Position numbers and translations under genes: made by a program
Part shown: positions 1 through 7,944 of the stretch, piece after piece
How positions within the stretch are numbered: the stretch's first letter is position 1
Layout: each line of letters begins with the position of its first letter
NCBI GenBank assembly: GCA_016342655.1
Contig: JAEINL010000002.1
Span: forward strand, 1-64,000
DNA: 64,000 bases
Reading direction: 5' to 3'
Origin: Sphaerochaeta sp.
GTDB lineage: Bacteria; Spirochaetota; Spirochaetia; Sphaerochaetales; Sphaerochaetaceae
Notes under the pieces: model-generated
The model's input: the letters and a program-made list of their open reading frames with translations, nothing else
Told to the model about the DNA's origin: nothing
The model's database searches: none

Positions 1-165
1 AAAGAGAATCACGCAGAAAAGTACATGACTCTCATTGATTGTATGTTTTTGTTGTCTCCAACCGCACAGGTCGAAATAATTAAGGAAACTGACTGTGATG
101 AATGATGGTACGAGTATCAACATGAGTAATATTGTCAGTTTATAGCGTGCCAAATTTTTAATCAT
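1..165 (-). CDS. Partial membrane-anchored protein, 5' end only
   Basis: Reading leftward from ATG at 165 the frame stays open to the window edge, 55 codons. The N-terminus is a short basic stretch (MIKNLARYK) followed by one strong hydrophobic segment (LTILLMLILVPSFITV), as in a signal anchor of a sensor or chemoreceptor-type protein. An AGGA lies about 13 nt upstream, which is rather far for a ribosome site. The function cannot be told from this fragment, and the frame could be accidental. The rest lies outside the window. Confidence 0.4.
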   Translation of the reverse strand, partial: MIKNLARYKLTILLMLILVPSFITVSFLNYFDLCGWRQQKHTINESHVLFCVILF

Positions 166-479
166 GCTAACGAGTATATCCTATTTTTATAGAAGGGAGC
201 TATCATTTTACGATAGCTTTATCATTAGAAGAAATTTCATTTCCACTTAGGTAGGAAGGATTGCTGTACATGGTACATCTACTGACGATGCGTATCCTTA
301 GTTTGTTCGCTCTTCTTCCCCTTTGCAGGATTTTCGTCTTCCAAAGCACAATTTCCTGCAAAGTAATCCCAAGGAGTGAAAAAAGAGCCTTCTCAATTTT
401 GAAAAACACAGACATAAGCAAAAACAATCTAGGCCCCTAATCCAGGAAAGAGGGGAGGTCCTCATGTGTTTGGATGGTG
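166..479. other. Intergenic stretch, no gene recognised
   Basis: Two overlapping frames of about 70 codons exist on the minus strand, but neither has a ribosome site or a recognisable domain. A short hairpin (AGCTATC / GATAGCT, 198-218) is present without a clear T-run. This is probably the trailing region of the leftward PIN-protein cassette. Confidence 0.4.
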
Positions 480-1262
480 TTAGGCCTTCAATAAGGCATC
501 CCCAAAAGCTGAACAATCAAGTGAATTATGAAAAAGATAATCCAAGAACACCTCTGCTGTACAATAGACTACCTTCCCATTTCTTTCTCGATATCTTACA
601 GCGCCAATTAATTCTGAATTTTGCATAGCGTGTATTGCTTCCTCGTTTGTCAAAAAGCCCTTATTGAAACAATAAACGATAACGGCATAAGGCTTTATAG
701 CTTTAACTGAATTACAATATAAGCTGGAAATTTTACTGTGAGCTCCTTTATCATCAGAACAAAAATAGAATACTTTCTTTTGAGAATATTCCAACATGTA
801 GGAGATAAGAATACAGGTTTTAAACTCCCCATAGTGGTTTGTAATCAAATTTTCCATAGTCTGAAGTTCAAATACCACTTGTTCACGAGTTTTAAAATAT
901 TCCATTCGAGCAAAAATCTGTTGGAAGGCTTCAAGGAGTTTCTCTTTGTGAGGAAAAAGCAAAGATAACATTTTACTGTAAGTGAACAGATACTGCCTGA
1001 TAGATTCTTGAGTATCGTCGGCTATCAATTCAATATCCGATCTTATCTGTATCCTGCCCATCTCTATCATTTTTTCTAGAAACTGATACTCCTGAGAATC
1101 AGTTTTACCTTGAGCACACTCTTTGAGAACCGCTTCATGACAAATAGCCTCCTCAATAGAAGTTTCAAAAAACCTTTCCAAAAGACAACTATCACCAAGA
1201 GTGATTTTCTGACATTTTTCAATAAAATCAGTATCCAGTATAGCAAAATCGATTTCCTTCAT
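480..1262 (-). CDS. PIN-like nuclease, third gene of XRE/ImmA cassette
   Basis: 260 residues. The layout fits a PIN-fold ribonuclease. It has an N-terminal hydrophobic strand ending in Asp10 (AILDTDF), acidic Glu43/Glu48 (CHEAVLKEC), a GE motif with Glu146 (HYGEFKTC) and a terminal SDDKGA with Asp170/Asp171. These are the four acidic positions that hold Mg2+ in PIN toxins. The protein is longer than a typical 130-residue VapC because about 70 helical residues separate the motifs and about 80 follow the last one. Its ATG overlaps the stop of the ImmA-like gene by 4 nt, so translation is coupled. Toxin or RNA-cleaving activity is inferred from motifs and context only. Confidence 0.65.
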   Translation of the reverse strand: MKEIDFAILDTDFIEKCQKITLGDSCLLERFFETSIEEAICHEAVLKECAQGKTDSQEYQFLEKMIEMGRIQIRSDIELIADDTQESIRQYLFTYSKMLSLLFPHKEKLLEAFQQIFARMEYFKTREQVVFELQTMENLITNHYGEFKTCILISYMLEYSQKKVFYFCSDDKGAHSKISSLYCNSVKAIKPYAVIVYCFNKGFLTNEEAIHAMQNSELIGAVRYRERNGKVVYCTAEVFLDYLFHNSLDCSAFGDALLKA

Positions 1263-2014
1263 GATTTCAATGACTGTAAAAAGGCTTCATCTGCAGCAAA
1301 GTCTTCATCATTGAGGAGATCTAAATCTTTTGCATACTGCATGTTTTTGAGAAGGCTACCAGTGTCAACAGTGACTTCTGCTGGAGATGTTGCCTGACGT
1401 TTAGGAAGGGTAGAAAGTAGGGATAGTAGTGCTACGCGATCGATTCTTCCAATCTCATACAAACGCATAGTCAAACATTTTTCTGGAACCATAAAAAACT
1501 TGTTAAGCGATTGAATGGTGTTGCTTGTGATTATTTCTTCCCCAAGGAGAATATCCAGACAGTCTTCCAAAGCTTTAGTCGGGACAAGAAGCAACGAAGC
1601 AAAAGCGCTGGCTTCAACGTCCTCATCGATGATCTCCCCATTCTCCCGGATAACATCAGAGAATACTTTTTTTGCGTACCTTTTTTCGTTCATCAGCACA
1701 TGGTACAGTTCATGAGCTGCTGCGAAGTTTTGTTTTTCCAAAGAATTATTTGTGTTTATAAAAAGAAAATCATGGTCTGAAGCCGAGAAAAAACAACCCC
1801 ACAGATGAGTATCCTCAGAAGGAAATCGGATTACGTCCAATTCTAACATGTTGATTCTTGCATAATTACGGATGACTTCAAAAATATGATCTTTTACCTG
1901 ACGAAAACCCCCTACATAGGTAGTACAAAATTGTTTTGCCATTCTTTCGACTGACTGAAACTTCTTTCTATCCGAAGAATACAGACAATTTGTCAATAAG
2001 ATTTCTGCTTCCAT
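1259..2014 (-). CDS. ImmA/IrrE-family metallopeptidase
   Basis: 251 residues. The zinc-binding signature HELYH (in AAHELYHVLMN) and a downstream acidic helix (DEDVEASAFASLLLVP) match the M78 ImmA/IrrE protease family. Members of this family cleave XRE-type repressors to relieve repression. The gene sits 2 bp after the XRE gene and overlaps the PIN gene by 4 nt, which is the arrangement of a protease that inactivates its neighbouring repressor. The C-terminal 50 residues are acidic and of unknown role. The substrate is inferred to be the adjacent XRE protein. Confidence 0.85.
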   Translation of the reverse strand: MEAEILLTNCLYSSDRKKFQSVERMAKQFCTTYVGGFRQVKDHIFEVIRNYARINMLELDVIRFPSEDTHLWGCFFSASDHDFLFINTNNSLEKQNFAAAHELYHVLMNEKRYAKKVFSDVIRENGEIIDEDVEASAFASLLLVPTKALEDCLDILLGEEIITSNTIQSLNKFFMVPEKCLTMRLYEIGRIDRVALLSLLSTLPKRQATSPAEVTVDTGSLLKNMQYAKDLDLLNDEDFAADEAFLQSLKS

Positions 2015-2016
2015 AG

Positions 2017-2385
2017 TTATTCAATAGCTCCCACAAGTTTGTCGGTGTTGACCCGGAGATTCTTGTAGAACAAAATCCTCTGCGCGAGTATCGAGAGCTT
2101 TTGAATTGTTTCTTCTGACTCTCTTGTACTCACCTGTCCTAACAGGGAAAGAGCTTCTTTGCATCCGAGTGGAATGGGATTGTACAATTTATGAACAGGA
2201 ATTTCGAGAACTCTGGCAATCTTATCAACTTCCTCTATTGTAATCGCCCTAGTCTTATGCAATGTCTTGCTCATGGTTGCTTCAGTCATAGAAATTTCTT
2301 TGGCAAGTTCTTTCTGAGAAAGGTCCTTTCCACGAAGAACCATCCTTATGGTATCTACTATTGCATCATTCATTTCAGTTTTCAT
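2017..2385 (-). CDS. XRE-family transcriptional repressor
   Basis: 122 residues. A lambda-repressor-like helix-turn-helix covers residues 12-65 (LSQKELAKEISMTEATMSK), followed by a short helical tail with no metal site. Start ATG at 2385 has an AAGGGG ribosome site. It is the first gene of the three-gene leftward operon. A perfect dyad overlapping the -10 box just upstream suggests autorepression, with cleavage by the downstream ImmA-like protease as the likely switch. Confidence 0.85.
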   Translation of the reverse strand: MKTEMNDAIVDTIRMVLRGKDLSQKELAKEISMTEATMSKTLHKTRAITIEEVDKIARVLEIPVHKLYNPIPLGCKEALSLLGQVSTRESEETIQKLSILAQRILFYKNLRVNTDKLVGAIE

Positions 2386-2403
2386 TTCAAAGCCCCTTAC
2401 ATG

Positions 2404-2416
2404 ATGATTATATCAT
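2404..2416 (-). promoter_or_regulatory. Promoter -10 and overlapping operator of XRE cassette
   Basis: On the minus strand a perfect TATAAT (2407-2412) is preceded by TG at the extended -10 position. It lies inside the perfect palindrome ATGAT-TAT-ATCAT (2404-2416). A repressor bound there would block RNA polymerase directly. No good -35 box is visible, which is usual for extended -10 promoters. About 280 bp further right (2418-2700) nothing else is recognisable. Confidence 0.6.
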
Positions 2417-2700
2417 ACGAGAACAAAAATAGAAATATATTATAGAATACAAATAAAAAAGTAAAAATACTTTCTATTTATAAGCATAACAAACCCATCA
2501 GCTACCTTCTCAGCTATTGGGAAATTCCTAATTGTTCAAGCCCACTAGAACCAGGAACAAGAACTGCTACTAATTTGATCCCCGACTTGCAGTAGGTTCC
2601 CTGATGAACTCAACTATTTGTTAATTTTACGATAGGGGTGGGCAGGTGCTCATAAGTTTGGATGATGAGATATCCAACGAATATGACCTCAAATTTTGGC

Positions 2701-2868
2701 TTAGAAAACATACCATGCAATGAAAGGCAATACTGCAAGAAGTCCTAGAAAGCCCTTCTTCCCAGCATGTTTCCCTGCCTCCCATTGAAAGAGAACAGCA
2801 CAAAGAAAAAGGTTCACTACACTGCTATTTTGATGTTCGTTCTCAATTCTCTTGGCATCATCAGTCAT
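2701..2868 (-). CDS. 55-residue membrane peptide, overlaps upstream gene
   Basis: Small frame starting at ATG 2868, overlapping the stop of the preceding membrane-protein gene by 8 nt, so translational coupling is likely. The product begins MTDDAKRIENEHQ, contains a moderately hydrophobic middle, and ends in a transmembrane-like segment (GFLGLLAVLPFIAWYVF). I do not recognise the family. The composition, the coupling and the contiguous frame argue for a real gene, perhaps an accessory subunit of the larger membrane protein. Confidence 0.6.
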   Translation of the reverse strand: MTDDAKRIENEHQNSSVVNLFLCAVLFQWEAGKHAGKKGFLGLLAVLPFIAWYVF

Positions 2869-3568
2869 GCAAATCAATACTCAATGTAGAGTTTGGTAGA
2901 CTGTTTTGGATACCCTGGAGCAATGTATTGATGAGAACGAGGCATCCAAAAAATTCGCCACTCTCTTCAACGATCGTTATGAGTCCATAGGTAAGATTGA
3001 GTTCACCATAGACAGACGAATAGTATCCTCCAATCATTTCTACGCCTAAAGCTCCTCCAATAAATATCATTCCAGCAAGGATAAATCCTTTCTTCATATA
3101 AGTAGGTCTTGATAAAATAAACCTATAAAAATAAAGGATAAGTAAAGCCACCAAAATAATACCAACGATAACCCAAGAAAAACGGAAAATTCCTGTCAGA
3201 TGAAACCTATCCCGTAACGGGTCTATCATGAGTTCGTGGATACTAGATCCTTCATCAAAGGCAAGATACAGGAATAAGAGACTGAGAAAACGATAGTGGC
3301 TTTTTGGGTCTTGCTTGGGAATAGGCTGTTTTTCAGGTATGAGACTCATCATGTAAAAAAGAAGAGAAGCAACAAATAAGAGCAATACAGCAAACACTGT
3401 TGGAATATTTGCCTCTTTATCCAAATCAAATTTAGGGAGAAAGCCGTATATGTACCCATGGCCAAAAACAAATGTCGAAATTTTGGTAAGGATACTCAAT
3501 ACGATTAGCACACATGAGATACAAGTGAGAGTTCGCATCGTCTTCTTTCTATGAAATACAATAGGCAT
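2861..3568 (-). CDS. Polytopic membrane protein with DExxxxHE motif
   Basis: 235 residues from ATG 3568, chosen because AAGGAGA lies just upstream. A longer frame reaches 3646 without a ribosome site. About six hydrophobic segments are visible. Conserved-looking polar residues sit at membrane borders: DEGSSIHE after the third segment, and EESGEFFG before the last. Such acidic/His clusters resemble metal-dependent integral membrane hydrolases, but I cannot assign a family or reaction. The gene runs leftward and is coupled to a 55-residue peptide gene. Confidence 0.7.
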   Translation of the reverse strand: MPIVFHRKKTMRTLTCISCVLIVLSILTKISTFVFGHGYIYGFLPKFDLDKEANIPTVFAVLLLFVASLLFYMMSLIPEKQPIPKQDPKSHYRFLSLLFLYLAFDEGSSIHELMIDPLRDRFHLTGIFRFSWVIVGIILVALLILYFYRFILSRPTYMKKGFILAGMIFIGGALGVEMIGGYYSSVYGELNLTYGLITIVEESGEFFGCLVLINTLLQGIQNSLPNSTLSIDLHD

Positions 3569-3870
3569 AGAGGTCTCCTTAAAATTGTTCTTTGAATTCA
3601 ATTGGTACCAGACTTCGATTATATACGAATAGTCCCACCTGTACATATCTCTTTTGATAAATCGAATATTTTACCCATCACGTATTCATATTGACCCCAG
3701 AACAATCAGAACCATATTTTACCATTGATACCATACTCGATCAACAATTGTATTTCGATTCCCTAGGGGATTTTCGTCAGTTGAGACCCCTAGTAGAGAG
3801 TGTTCTAGGAGATACTTGCCATTAGCAAATAAAAGTATTATATTCTGCATATAGTATAGAGGAGAATTTG
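3569..3870. other. Divergent regulatory region, 302 bp
   Basis: This region separates the leftward membrane gene from the rightward flavoprotein gene. It holds a 7-bp inverted repeat CTAGGGG / CCCCTAG (3773-3793) immediately upstream of the flavoprotein promoter, a possible operator or short hairpin. No open frame with a ribosome site is seen. Confidence 0.5.
3816..3844 (+). promoter_or_regulatory. Sigma-70-type promoter of flavoprotein gene
   Basis: TTGCCA (3816-3821), 17-bp spacer, TATATT (3839-3844). It is followed by GAGGAGAA and the ATG at 3871. Both boxes match the consensus at five of six positions. Confidence 0.6.
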
Positions 3871-5895
3871 ATGAAAGACCTTTTGATTATTGGTGGCGTG
3901 GCTGCAGGAGCTACTGCAGCTGCTAGGGCCCGTAGAATTGACAATGAAGTGAATATTACCTTACTGGAGGCAGGAGCGGACGTCTCCTTTGCCAACTGTG
4001 GACTTCCATATTACATAGGCGGGGATATTGAATACCGGTCATCTTTGCTATTGGCTAGTGAAGAGACCTTTGACGAACAATACAGGGTCAAGGTTCATAC
4101 GAATACAGCGGCGCTTGAAATTGATCGCGTGCAAAAGAAGGTGAAAACCCGAAACACTCTGACCGGGGATGAGCGATCATTCTCCTATGATGCCCTTATC
4201 CTTGCCCAAGGAGGAAAACCTATCGTACCCCCGCTTCCCGGGGTTGATAAGGACCACGTATTCCAGTTATGGACACTCGCTGACATGGACAAGATAGACC
4301 AATACATCAGTGACAACGAGCCCAAGAAAGCGGTTGTCGTAGGTGGAGGCTTCATTGGCCTGGAGATGGTCGAGGCTTTGACCAAGCGAGGTGTGGCTGT
4401 CACCCTGGTGGAAATGGCGCCGCAAGTCATGCCTAATCTTGAAGGGGAGTTTGCCGGGTTCATTACCAAAGAACTCCAGGACTTCGGAGTGCAGCTCAAG
4501 CTGGGCAAGTCATTGCAGGCAATAGAAGATACAAGGGTACTCCTCAACGACGGCTCTACAGTGGATACGGATTTTGTGCTGCTCTCAGTTGGTGTACGTC
4601 CTACCTTGCAGTTGGCCAAGGATGCAGGCCTTGAGATAGGAAAAACAGGTGGGTTGCAGGTTGACAGCTCACTGCGTACCAGTGATCCCTTTATCTATGC
4701 AGCAGGCGATATGGTTGAGATAGTGCACAATATCCATGGAAAGAATGTGCGCATGCCCCTAGCGGGTCCTGCTAACCGGCAGGGAAGAATTGTTGGTGAG
4801 AACGCCCTTGGAGGTTCCCGTACCTATAAGGGTGTCTCGGGTACTTCGATTGTAAAGGTCTTTGAGGCCGTTACGGGATCAACTGGTATGACTTTGAAGG
4901 CTGCAAAGGATGCAGGTTTCGATGCCGATGCTGTGGTTATACACAAGGCAAGCCATACCTCTTATTATCCGGGTTCAGAAAAAGTGAGTCTGATGCTTGT
5001 ATGGGATCGTAAGACCAAAAAGATCCTTGGTGCGCAGGCTGCCGGCCGTGTAGGTGTTGATAAACGCCTGGATGTCGTTGCGACTGCCATTGCCGGAGAC
5101 CTGACGATTGAGGACATCTCTGAGCTCGACCTTGCTTATGCACCCCCATTCAACTCTCCCAATGGCCCTGTCAACATGGCTGCCTTTACCGCTGAAAACC
5201 ATCACAACGCTTTCAGCCCCTCAGTGCTGGCACAGAATGTGGAACAGTTTGTACTGGAGAACCAACCGATTGCAATCGACTTGCGAGACCCGATCAGTTT
5301 TGCAAAGGCCAACTTGCAAGGCTCAAACAACTTGAGTCAGAATGTGATCAGGGAAAACCTGGATAAGATTCCTCAGGAAAAGCCTCTTCTGCTGATCAGC
5401 GATGACGGGCAGAAAGGGCATGTGGTACTGAGAATGCTCAAAGGGGCAGGATTTGATCAGGTGTATAACCTCAGTGGTGGGTACCTCAGCCTCGAGAGAC
5501 ATGAGCGAGCGATAGGGTACCAGCATCTGAGTGTTGGGTTGTATCCAGTAGTACGTAAGTCTGTAAAGGACTTGGGAACTGGGGAAAAGGCAGGAACCCC
5601 TGCCGATACTGATGAGAGTTCTGCTGAACTTGCAACAGAGGGACCTCTGATTCTGGATGTACGTACCCCGATGGAATTTTCCATGGGTGCCTACCCCGGT
5701 GCCATCAATGTCGAACTTGACAGCCTTGAGCAGTGGGCTCAGTCTGTGGAGGATAAAAAACGTGAGATGGTCGTCTACTGTGCTTCTGGCGCACGATCGA
5801 GCTACGCCTTGCGTGTTCTTACCAAGTTGGGCTTTACCAATGTGGAAAATGGTGGAGGTCTCCACCAGATGATGGCAAGGCAACATGCCTCCTGA
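3871..5895 (+). CDS. CoA-disulfide reductase-type oxidoreductase with two rhodanese domains
   Basis: 674 residues from ATG 3871. An upstream TTG is ignored because GAGGAGAA fits the ATG. Order of domains: FAD-binding Rossmann fold (IIGGVAAGATAAARARR), redox Cys43 in ANCGLPYYIGG as in CoA-disulfide reductases, NAD(P)H-binding fold near residue 150 (VVVGGGFIGLEM), dimerisation domain, then two rhodanese domains. The second rhodanese has an intact CASGARSS loop with Cys637. The first has DDGQKGH where the cysteine loop should be, so it is probably non-catalytic. Expected role: NAD(P)H-dependent reduction of CoA disulfide, persulfide or polysulfide in the cytoplasm. Known relatives usually carry one rhodanese domain or none. 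Confidence 0.85.
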   Translation: MKDLLIIGGVAAGATAAARARRIDNEVNITLLEAGADVSFANCGLPYYIGGDIEYRSSLLLASEETFDEQYRVKVHTNTAALEIDRVQKKVKTRNTLTGDERSFSYDALILAQGGKPIVPPLPGVDKDHVFQLWTLADMDKIDQYISDNEPKKAVVVGGGFIGLEMVEALTKRGVAVTLVEMAPQVMPNLEGEFAGFITKELQDFGVQLKLGKSLQAIEDTRVLLNDGSTVDTDFVLLSVGVRPTLQLAKDAGLEIGKTGGLQVDSSLRTSDPFIYAAGDMVEIVHNIHGKNVRMPLAGPANRQGRIVGENALGGSRTYKGVSGTSIVKVFEAVTGSTGMTLKAAKDAGFDADAVVIHKASHTSYYPGSEKVSLMLVWDRKTKKILGAQAAGRVGVDKRLDVVATAIAGDLTIEDISELDLAYAPPFNSPNGPVNMAAFTAENHHNAFSPSVLAQNVEQFVLENQPIAIDLRDPISFAKANLQGSNNLSQNVIRENLDKIPQEKPLLLISDDGQKGHVVLRMLKGAGFDQVYNLSGGYLSLERHERAIGYQHLSVGLYPVVRKSVKDLGTGEKAGTPADTDESSAELATEGPLILDVRTPMEFSMGAYPGAINVELDSLEQWAQSVEDKKREMVVYCASGARSSYALRVLTKLGFTNVENGGGLHQMMARQHAS

Positions 5896-5922
5896 TACCT
5901 TGTATAAATCTCTATAAGAAAA

Positions 5923-5947
5923 GGCCCTACCTTATAAAGGGAGGGCC
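5923..5947 (-). terminator. Terminator downstream of murR-like gene
   Basis: GGCCCT / AGGGCC outer stem and CCTT / AAGG inner stem around an ATA loop, with one A-G mismatch. On the minus strand it is followed by TTTTCTTAT, so it terminates the leftward murQ-murR transcript. It also lies 27 bp beyond the flavoprotein stop and may act for both. Confidence 0.7.
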
Positions 5948-5979
5948 ATATACATACGGATTTGTACCTGAATACTAGG

Positions 5980-6852
5980 CTATTTCTTTTCCCTGTGTGT
6001 CGCCTCCATTGTTGTTTCGAGGGCAGTGATTGAATCATCCAGGTTATGAGATACCATCAATGAATAGAGGATGTCTATAACGGTGAGTTGGTTGATTCTG
6101 CTTGTAGTGGCACCAGGACGATAGATTTTTTCAGTGGAAGGTATCAATAGTGCGATTGATGCACTGTTCCTCACAGTATTCCTGATATCCATTGTAAGAG
6201 AAATAACGGGGACGGATCTATCTTTAGCAATTTCGACTACTTCAATCATATTTTTGTTTTCACCTGAATATGAGATGACAAATGCAACCTGAGAACGATT
6301 CATGGTTGAAGCTTTAGTAAGTTGCAGGTCGGAATCAGAGGTATAGAATACAGAGAGGCCTAAGCGAGTGAGCTTTTGCATAAAATCATAGGCAACAACT
6401 CCGGAAGCCCCTACGCCAAAAAGATTTATTGATGTGGATGTTGATAGCAAGGAAACAGCTTTTTCCACACTTTGAGGGTCAAGGGTTGCCTCAAGGGAAG
6501 AGAGCGATCGTTGCATTCTATCAACAATGCCATGTATTACCCGAGAGGGGTTTGCTTCAGATTCCAAATCCAGATCAGGAATGTATCGATCATCAGAATC
6601 CCTAAATACATCACGGGCTAAGCGAAGCTTGAAATTACTAAAATTTTCAAACCCGGTTCTTTTACAGAATCGTATAACAGCTGCCTGTGAAGAATTGCTT
6701 TGTTTGGCTAGTTCTCTGACATTATAATGCAAGGCCTTTTTTGGTTCTTTGCAAATGTACTCGCCAACTTTTCTTTCAGATTCACTTAACAGATGCAAAT
6801 GTGCATTCACTGCAACTAAAGCACCTCCTACCATTTCAAAACTTTTAGTCAT
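5980..6852 (-). CDS. RpiR/MurR-family regulator (HTH + SIS)
   Basis: 290 residues. An N-terminal HTH_6 domain (residues 15-85, VRELAKQSNSSQAAVIRFCK) is followed by a sugar-phosphate-binding SIS domain (about 130-260, LFGVGASGVVAYDFMQKL and SYSGENKNMIEVV). This is the architecture of MurR, which senses MurNAc-6-phosphate. Its start overlaps the end of murQ by 8 nt with AAGGA upstream, so it is coupled to murQ. The obvious target is the dyad in the murQ/anmK divergent region. The exact effector is inferred from context. Confidence 0.85.
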   Translation of the reverse strand: MTKSFEMVGGALVAVNAHLHLLSESERKVGEYICKEPKKALHYNVRELAKQSNSSQAAVIRFCKRTGFENFSNFKLRLARDVFRDSDDRYIPDLDLESEANPSRVIHGIVDRMQRSLSSLEATLDPQSVEKAVSLLSTSTSINLFGVGASGVVAYDFMQKLTRLGLSVFYTSDSDLQLTKASTMNRSQVAFVISYSGENKNMIEVVEIAKDRSVPVISLTMDIRNTVRNSASIALLIPSTEKIYRPGATTSRINQLTVIDILYSLMVSHNLDDSITALETTMEATHREKK

Positions 6853-7792
6853 GGTATCCTTCTGTGTTTTCTTTGAATAATTTCAATAGTTGAGAAATTG
6901 GACTTTTGTGTTTCTGTTCCAACATACTTGCATCATCCCTATTGATACCAAGAAGTACCATGAGTATTGCAATTTTTGGTTTTCTTCCAGCCTCTTCAAA
7001 AGCCTTTTCCGCTTCCTTTTGAGTACAACCAGTTGCTTGCCTAATCAGTCTTTTTGATCGTTCAACCAATTTCTTGTTTACTGGAGTAAGATCAACCATC
7101 AAATTATGGTACACCTTTCCAATTCTAATCATGCTAGTTGTAGTAATCATGTTTAGCACTAGTTTTTGTGCAGTACCTGATTTCATCCTAGTTGAGCCTG
7201 TTACTACTTCCGGTCCAACATCTAAAAAAATAGAATGATTTGCATAGAGGAATGTTCTCGATCCTTTGTTGCAGCTAATTGCTCCTACCGAAGCCCCTAA
7301 CTCTTTTGCATACTGCATAGCACCAAGTACATAAGGAGCACCGCCACTTGCGGTGATCCCAATGAGTACATCAGAAGAATTGAAATCATACTCCTTGAGA
7401 GCCTGTATTCCAGTTTCTTCATCATCTTCGGCATTTTCTATGGATTTGGTCAATGCTTCATTTCCTCCAGCAATAATTCCAATTACCATCTCAGGGCTCA
7501 CTCCAAATGTTGGAGGACATTCTGATGCATCGAGAACTCCTAGCCTGCCACTTGTACCAGCCCCAATATAAAAGAGCCTTGCTCCCTTTGTAAAAGAAAC
7601 CACAACATCATCTATAAGGGCCGTAATAGAATCGAGCTGTTTTTCAACTGCATAGGGGACTGTTTTGTCTTCGTTGTTAATTACTTCAAGGATTTGTCTA
7701 GTTGTCATCTCATCAATGTTTGATGAATTTTTATTCCTCTGTTCTGTAGTGAATACATCTAGCATATCTTGAGTAATTGTTGTGTCTATCAT
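6845..7792 (-). CDS. murQ: N-acetylmuramic acid 6-phosphate etherase
   Basis: 315 residues, normal length for MurQ. It has the SIS fold with the characteristic IGAGTSGRLGVLDASECPPT stretch and SGGAPYVLGA, GSTRMKSGTAQK and NMITT motifs. It cleaves the lactyl ether of MurNAc-6-P to GlcNAc-6-P and D-lactate in the cytoplasm. It is the step after AnmK, whose gene is divergently transcribed 150 bp away. GGAG lies 10 nt before ATG 7792. The first gene of the leftward murQ-murR operon. Confidence 0.95.
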   Translation of the reverse strand: MIDTTITQDMLDVFTTEQRNKNSSNIDEMTTRQILEVINNEDKTVPYAVEKQLDSITALIDDVVVSFTKGARLFYIGAGTSGRLGVLDASECPPTFGVSPEMVIGIIAGGNEALTKSIENAEDDEETGIQALKEYDFNSSDVLIGITASGGAPYVLGAMQYAKELGASVGAISCNKGSRTFLYANHSIFLDVGPEVVTGSTRMKSGTAQKLVLNMITTTSMIRIGKVYHNLMVDLTPVNKKLVERSKRLIRQATGCTQKEAEKAFEEAGRKPKIAILMVLLGINRDDASMLEQKHKSPISQLLKLFKENTEGYHD

Positions 7793-7845
7793 ATCTGTAT
7801 CACTCCAAATTGATTCACCTTATCAGAAAGAGATTACTTGAAAAG

Positions 7846-7882
7846 GATACTTAATCGTATCATCCTAACATGGTATTGTAAA
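7846..7882 (-). promoter_or_regulatory. murQ promoter with operator overlapping the -10
   Basis: Minus-strand TTTACA (7877-7882), 17-bp spacer, TACGAT (7854-7859). The -10 is embedded in the dyad GATAC-TTAATC-GTATC (7846-7861), a good candidate site for the MurR-like repressor encoded in the same operon. The dyad lies 45 bp upstream of the anmK -35 box, so one regulator could control both directions. Confidence 0.55.
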
Positions 7883-7905
7883 GAAATAATATTTTAAAGT
7901 TTTGG

Positions 7906-7934
7906 TTGTCATTTGAAATATTGTGCCATATACT
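7906..7934 (+). promoter_or_regulatory. anmK promoter producing a leaderless mRNA
   Basis: TTGTCA (7906-7911), exactly 17 bp, TATACT (7929-7934). Transcription would start near 7941, only about 4 nt before the ATG at 7945. No Shine-Dalgarno-like sequence precedes the ATG. A longer reading frame back to 7906 would place the start codon inside the -35 box and is rejected. Confidence 0.7.
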
Positions 7935-7944
7935 AACATTAATC

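Noticed and set aside
203..516. Two overlapping minus-strand frames of about 70 codons
   Set aside because: They occupy different frames of the same stretch, lack ribosome sites and show no domain.
3773..3793. CTAGGGG/CCCCTAG inverted repeat as an intrinsic terminator
   Set aside because: Weak stem with a long interior and no T-run; more likely an operator or chance.
5323..5886. 187-codon minus-strand frame within the flavoprotein gene
   Set aside because: Antisense shadow of a strongly supported coding region.
7906..7944. Longer anmK reading frame starting at 7906
   Set aside because: The alternative start codon lies in the -35 box of the promoter and has no ribosome site; the extension MSFEILCHILTLI is not typical of the family.
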